A DNA stretch of 34,811 bases, taken from positions 1 to 34,811 of IMG/VR virus record IMGVR_UViG_3300044858_004536, one strand, 5' to 3'. Below are positions 32,905-34,811 of this stretch, one piece after another. This stretch comes from a virus. Under the pieces are notes generated by a model. It saw only the letters and a program-made list of their open reading frames with translations, was not told where the DNA came from and did no database searches. The position numbers and the translations under genes were made by a program. Positions within the stretch are counted from its first letter, which is position 1; each line of letters begins with the position of its first letter.

Positions 32905-33599
32905 ATGGCCGCCAGGAACTATCGCTGTTCGCAGAGGCATTCGGGTGGTGCGCCGTGTGCTGGACCCGCGCGCACGCGCTGCACATCCACCACTTGCAGC
33001 AGGGGTCAGGGCGGAAGCACGACCGCCGGAACCTCTTGCGGCTCTGCATGTACTGCCACGAGTGGCTGCACTCGGGTGGCAAATACAACCTGCGAAAGGG
33101 CCACTGCCTCACCGCCAAGCGGGAATGCGACTCGGCCAATTACGACCCTGAGTATCTGGCTGCGCTCCGTCTCAAGAAGCATCTGGGCTACGGCCCTGAG
33201 CCTCTGCCTGACTGGGCGCTGTACTGGCGTCAACGGAACGGAATCCCACCGGAGCTGATAGTCATGCCCATCAACAGCAGGCGAAAAGGAAAGGTCGGCG
33301 AGCTGGAGGCGGCGGCCGAAATCAACCGTCTTCTTCCAGGGGCGCACGCCCGCCGGTCGCAGCAGCACAGCGGGACCGAGAGCGCGTCGGATCTCATCGC
33401 TCCCGGCCTGCCGAACCTGTGGCTTGAGGTCAAGCGCGTTCAGGCACTCAACATCCAGGCCGTGATGGAGAAATCCCTGGAGCAGTGCGGGGAGCTGGCG
33501 CCCGTGATTGTTCACCGCCGGAACGACTCGCCCTGGCTTGTGACGTTTCGGCTCGAGGACATCATCCGCGTGGCGGCGCAGATTCAAGGAGCAGCGTAA
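32901..33599 (+). CDS. HNH-type and PD-(D/E)XK fusion nuclease
   Basis: A 232-residue protein with two nuclease-like modules. Residues 1-60 form an HNH/zinc module: C17-x2-C20, HIHH at 28-31 and C49-x2-C52 with H53 and H57. Residues about 123-232 form a PD-(D/E)XK domain: INSRRKGKVGELEAAAEINR with E134, a QQHSGTESASDLI segment with D164, and LEVKRV with E177 and K179. The C-terminal half is a common stand-alone phage protein (resolvase-like), while here it is joined to the HNH part through a linker with WYWRQRNG-type residues. M122 (nt 33264) has GGAG nine bases upstream, so the C-terminal nuclease might also be made alone. It overlaps its neighbours at both ends. Confidence 0.8.
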   Translation: MNGRQELSLFAEAFGWCAVCWTRAHALHIHHLQQGSGRKHDRRNLLRLCMYCHEWLHSGGKYNLRKGHCLTAKRECDSANYDPEYLAALRLKKHLGYGPEPLPDWALYWRQRNGIPPELIVMPINSRRKGKVGELEAAAEINRLLPGAHARRSQQHSGTESASDLIAPGLPNLWLEVKRVQALNIQAVMEKSLEQCGELAPVIVHRRNDSPWLVTFRLEDIIRVAAQIQGAA

Positions 33600-33889
33600 T
33601 GCCTACCAACCACTGGTTCTCGATCAACGGAGTGAAGTGGCTGTGGCGGTATGCCCGGCTGCGTGGATCGGCGGATGGCTGGACATACGTGAAGACCCCG
33701 ACGACCCCCAACGTCAAGGAGAAGATCATCATCGACGAGCGGGCGAAGGGGCGGCGGCGGCTCGAAATTGAAATCCACGAGTTCCTGCATGCGGCGAATC
33801 CCACACACGACGAGTCGCATGTAACGCAGCAGGGCAAAGACCTGTCGCGGATTCTCTGGCTGCTTGGTTACAGGCTCAAGGAGGACTGA
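33599..33889 (+). CDS. Small HEXXH (zincin-like) protein
   Basis: A 96-residue protein. Residues 60-64 read HEFLH, the canonical zinc-binding HExxH, followed by AANPTHDESH, with H70, E72 or H74 as candidate third ligands. The surrounding pattern (EIEIHEFLHA ... LSRILWLLGYRL) matches a family of very small phage metallopeptidase-like proteins, whose function is unknown. ATG at 33599 sits in a TAATG overlap with the previous gene and has AAGGAG seven bases upstream. It ends in a TGATG overlap with the next gene, so it is co-translated in the early operon. Real peptidase activity is not shown. Confidence 0.7.
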   Translation: MPTNHWFSINGVKWLWRYARLRGSADGWTYVKTPTTPNVKEKIIIDERAKGRRRLEIEIHEFLHAANPTHDESHVTQQGKDLSRILWLLGYRLKED

Positions 33890-34368
33890 TGATCGCCGTG
33901 AACCTGGAGTGGTTCGAGGTCAGCAGGGCTGCGCTGGTCGGGGTCACCCGAAACGTGGAGGCTCTCCGCAAGAGCCTAACCAACAAGATGCCGACGAACA
34001 GCCGCGACTGGGATATCCACATTCTTGGGGCGCTCGGCGAGTGTGCGTTTGCGAAGGGCACTAACCGCTACTGGAACGGTAGCGTGAACACGTTCCGGAA
34101 GGGCGGCGATGTCGGAGGGTTCATTCAGGTGCGCACGCGCTCGCAGCATTCCTATGACCTTATCGTGCGCGACGACGACAAGGACCACGACTTGTTCGTG
34201 CTTGTGACGGGAGGCCCAACAGACTTCCGGGTCCATGGGTATATCCCGGCGGTGGATGCGAAGCGGCCGGAGTACCGGGCGAACTATGGCAACTACGGAG
34301 AGGCGTACTTCGTCCCAAAGGGCGAACTCATGCCGGTCGAGCAGCTCGTAATTGGAGAAGGGGAATGA
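33889..34368 (+). CDS. Restriction-fold-like phage protein of unknown function
   Basis: A 159-residue protein. It has a helix with GALGECAFAKG including E51, then KGGDVGGFIQVRTR, where D74 and Q80-V-R82 match the PD-(D/E)XK layout with R in place of the usual K, and a beta-rich end (YDLIVRDDDKDHDLFVLVTG). Related sequences are common in phage early regions, often unannotated. It could be a DNA-binding or inactive nuclease-like protein. Coupled to both neighbours (TGATG upstream, ATGA downstream). Confidence 0.65.
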   Translation: MIAVNLEWFEVSRAALVGVTRNVEALRKSLTNKMPTNSRDWDIHILGALGECAFAKGTNRYWNGSVNTFRKGGDVGGFIQVRTRSQHSYDLIVRDDDKDHDLFVLVTGGPTDFRVHGYIPAVDAKRPEYRANYGNYGEAYFVPKGELMPVEQLVIGEGE

Positions 34369-34811
34369 ACGCCACCACGATGCAGACCTTTACTGGCAAG
34401 CTGATCGACCTTGCCAACTTCACGGCTGAGGACGTGCGGCTGCCAGACATCAGCCACGCACTGTCCATCATCAACCGATTCACTGGGCACGCCCGTGTGC
34501 CGTACTCGGTGGCGCAGCACAGCGTCATGGTTAGCAAGATCGTCCCGCACGCCGACGCCATGTGGGGCCTACTCCACGATGCCAGCGAGGCCTATCTCGG
34601 CGACGTGGCCAGGCCACTGAAGGCAATGCTCCCTGACTACGTGGATCTCGAAAGGCACGTTCAGCAGACCATAGCCGCAGCCTTCCATCTCCCCTGGCCC
34701 ATGCCGGCCTCCGTCAAGGCTGCAGACAACCGCGCTCTCATGGCAGAGAAGCGAGAGCTTGTGCCGGGCGACCACGACTGGGGAATTGTGGCCGAGCCGA
34801 TCGCCGGCCCA
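34365..34811 (+). CDS. HD-domain hydrolase (partial, runs off the window)
   Basis: An open frame of 149 codons from an ATGA overlap to the window end. It shows the HD signature of YfbR-like 5'-nucleotidases and related phage proteins: H52 in AQHSV, HD at 71-72 in LLHDASEAYLGD, and D121 in KAADNRAL. Such enzymes hydrolyse nucleoside monophosphates and may help adjust nucleotide pools. The N-terminal DISHALSIINRFTGHARVPY segment and the YLGDVARPLK segment are typical. The C-terminus lies beyond the window. Confidence 0.85.
   Translation, partial: MNATTMQTFTGKLIDLANFTAEDVRLPDISHALSIINRFTGHARVPYSVAQHSVMVSKIVPHADAMWGLLHDASEAYLGDVARPLKAMLPDYVDLERHVQQTIAAAFHLPWPMPASVKAADNRALMAEKRELVPGDHDWGIVAEPIAGP

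Overview
The window is one contiguous stretch of a double-stranded DNA phage or prophage, high in G+C by eye, almost fully coding and nearly all on the + strand. Gene content points to a temperate podovirus-like phage: terminase, portal, a short-tail adaptor and nozzle, very large internal-virion-type proteins, a tyrosine integrase and an ERF-type recombination module. No contractile sheath, tape measure, lysis gene or repressor is visible. The host cannot be read directly. Several proteins (tail nozzle with GxGY...PP repeats, cysteine-rich protein with GP(Y/F)...C...C repeats, the small protein beginning MITCH, the integrase style) resemble, from memory, proteins of planctomycete phages, so a planctomycete host is a plausible but unproven inference.

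Layout. 1-750: end of the probable major capsid protein, a probable capsid decoration protein and a strong intrinsic terminator. 770-6709: two small proteins, a zinc-ribbon protein (possible small terminase), the large terminase, a small unknown protein, the portal and two unknown proteins. 6743-13660: short-tail module, with adaptor, a two-gene nozzle, an unknown structural protein, a cysteine-rich protein and a small conserved gene that appears split by a -1 frameshift at a run of five G. 13688-27178: small helical proteins followed by three giant proteins (about 1872, 801 and 1150 aa), read as internal virion or ejection proteins. 27183-27989: integrase on the - strand, tail to tail with the last structural gene. 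27982-34811: early module with a RecB/Cas4-like exonuclease, ERF annealing protein, SF2 helicase, PD-(D/E)XK nuclease, a gene-free stretch of about 330 nt with strong RNA structure, small proteins, an HNH plus PD-(D/E)XK fusion, a HEXXH mini-protein, a restriction-fold-like protein and a truncated HD hydrolase.

How it works together. The exonuclease, ERF protein, helicase and resolvase-like nucleases form a plausible recombination and replication-repair set. The terminase and portal would package DNA into the capsid. The adaptor and nozzle would close the head, and the giant proteins would be ejected with the DNA. Most neighbours overlap by 1-4 nt (ATGA, GTGA, TAATG), which suggests translational coupling. 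The most unusual element is the structured non-coding region at about 32045-32305: a 20-bp hairpin with a cUUCGg loop and five G-U pairs that only work on the + strand marks it as a likely RNA gene or large leader that I cannot match to a known family.
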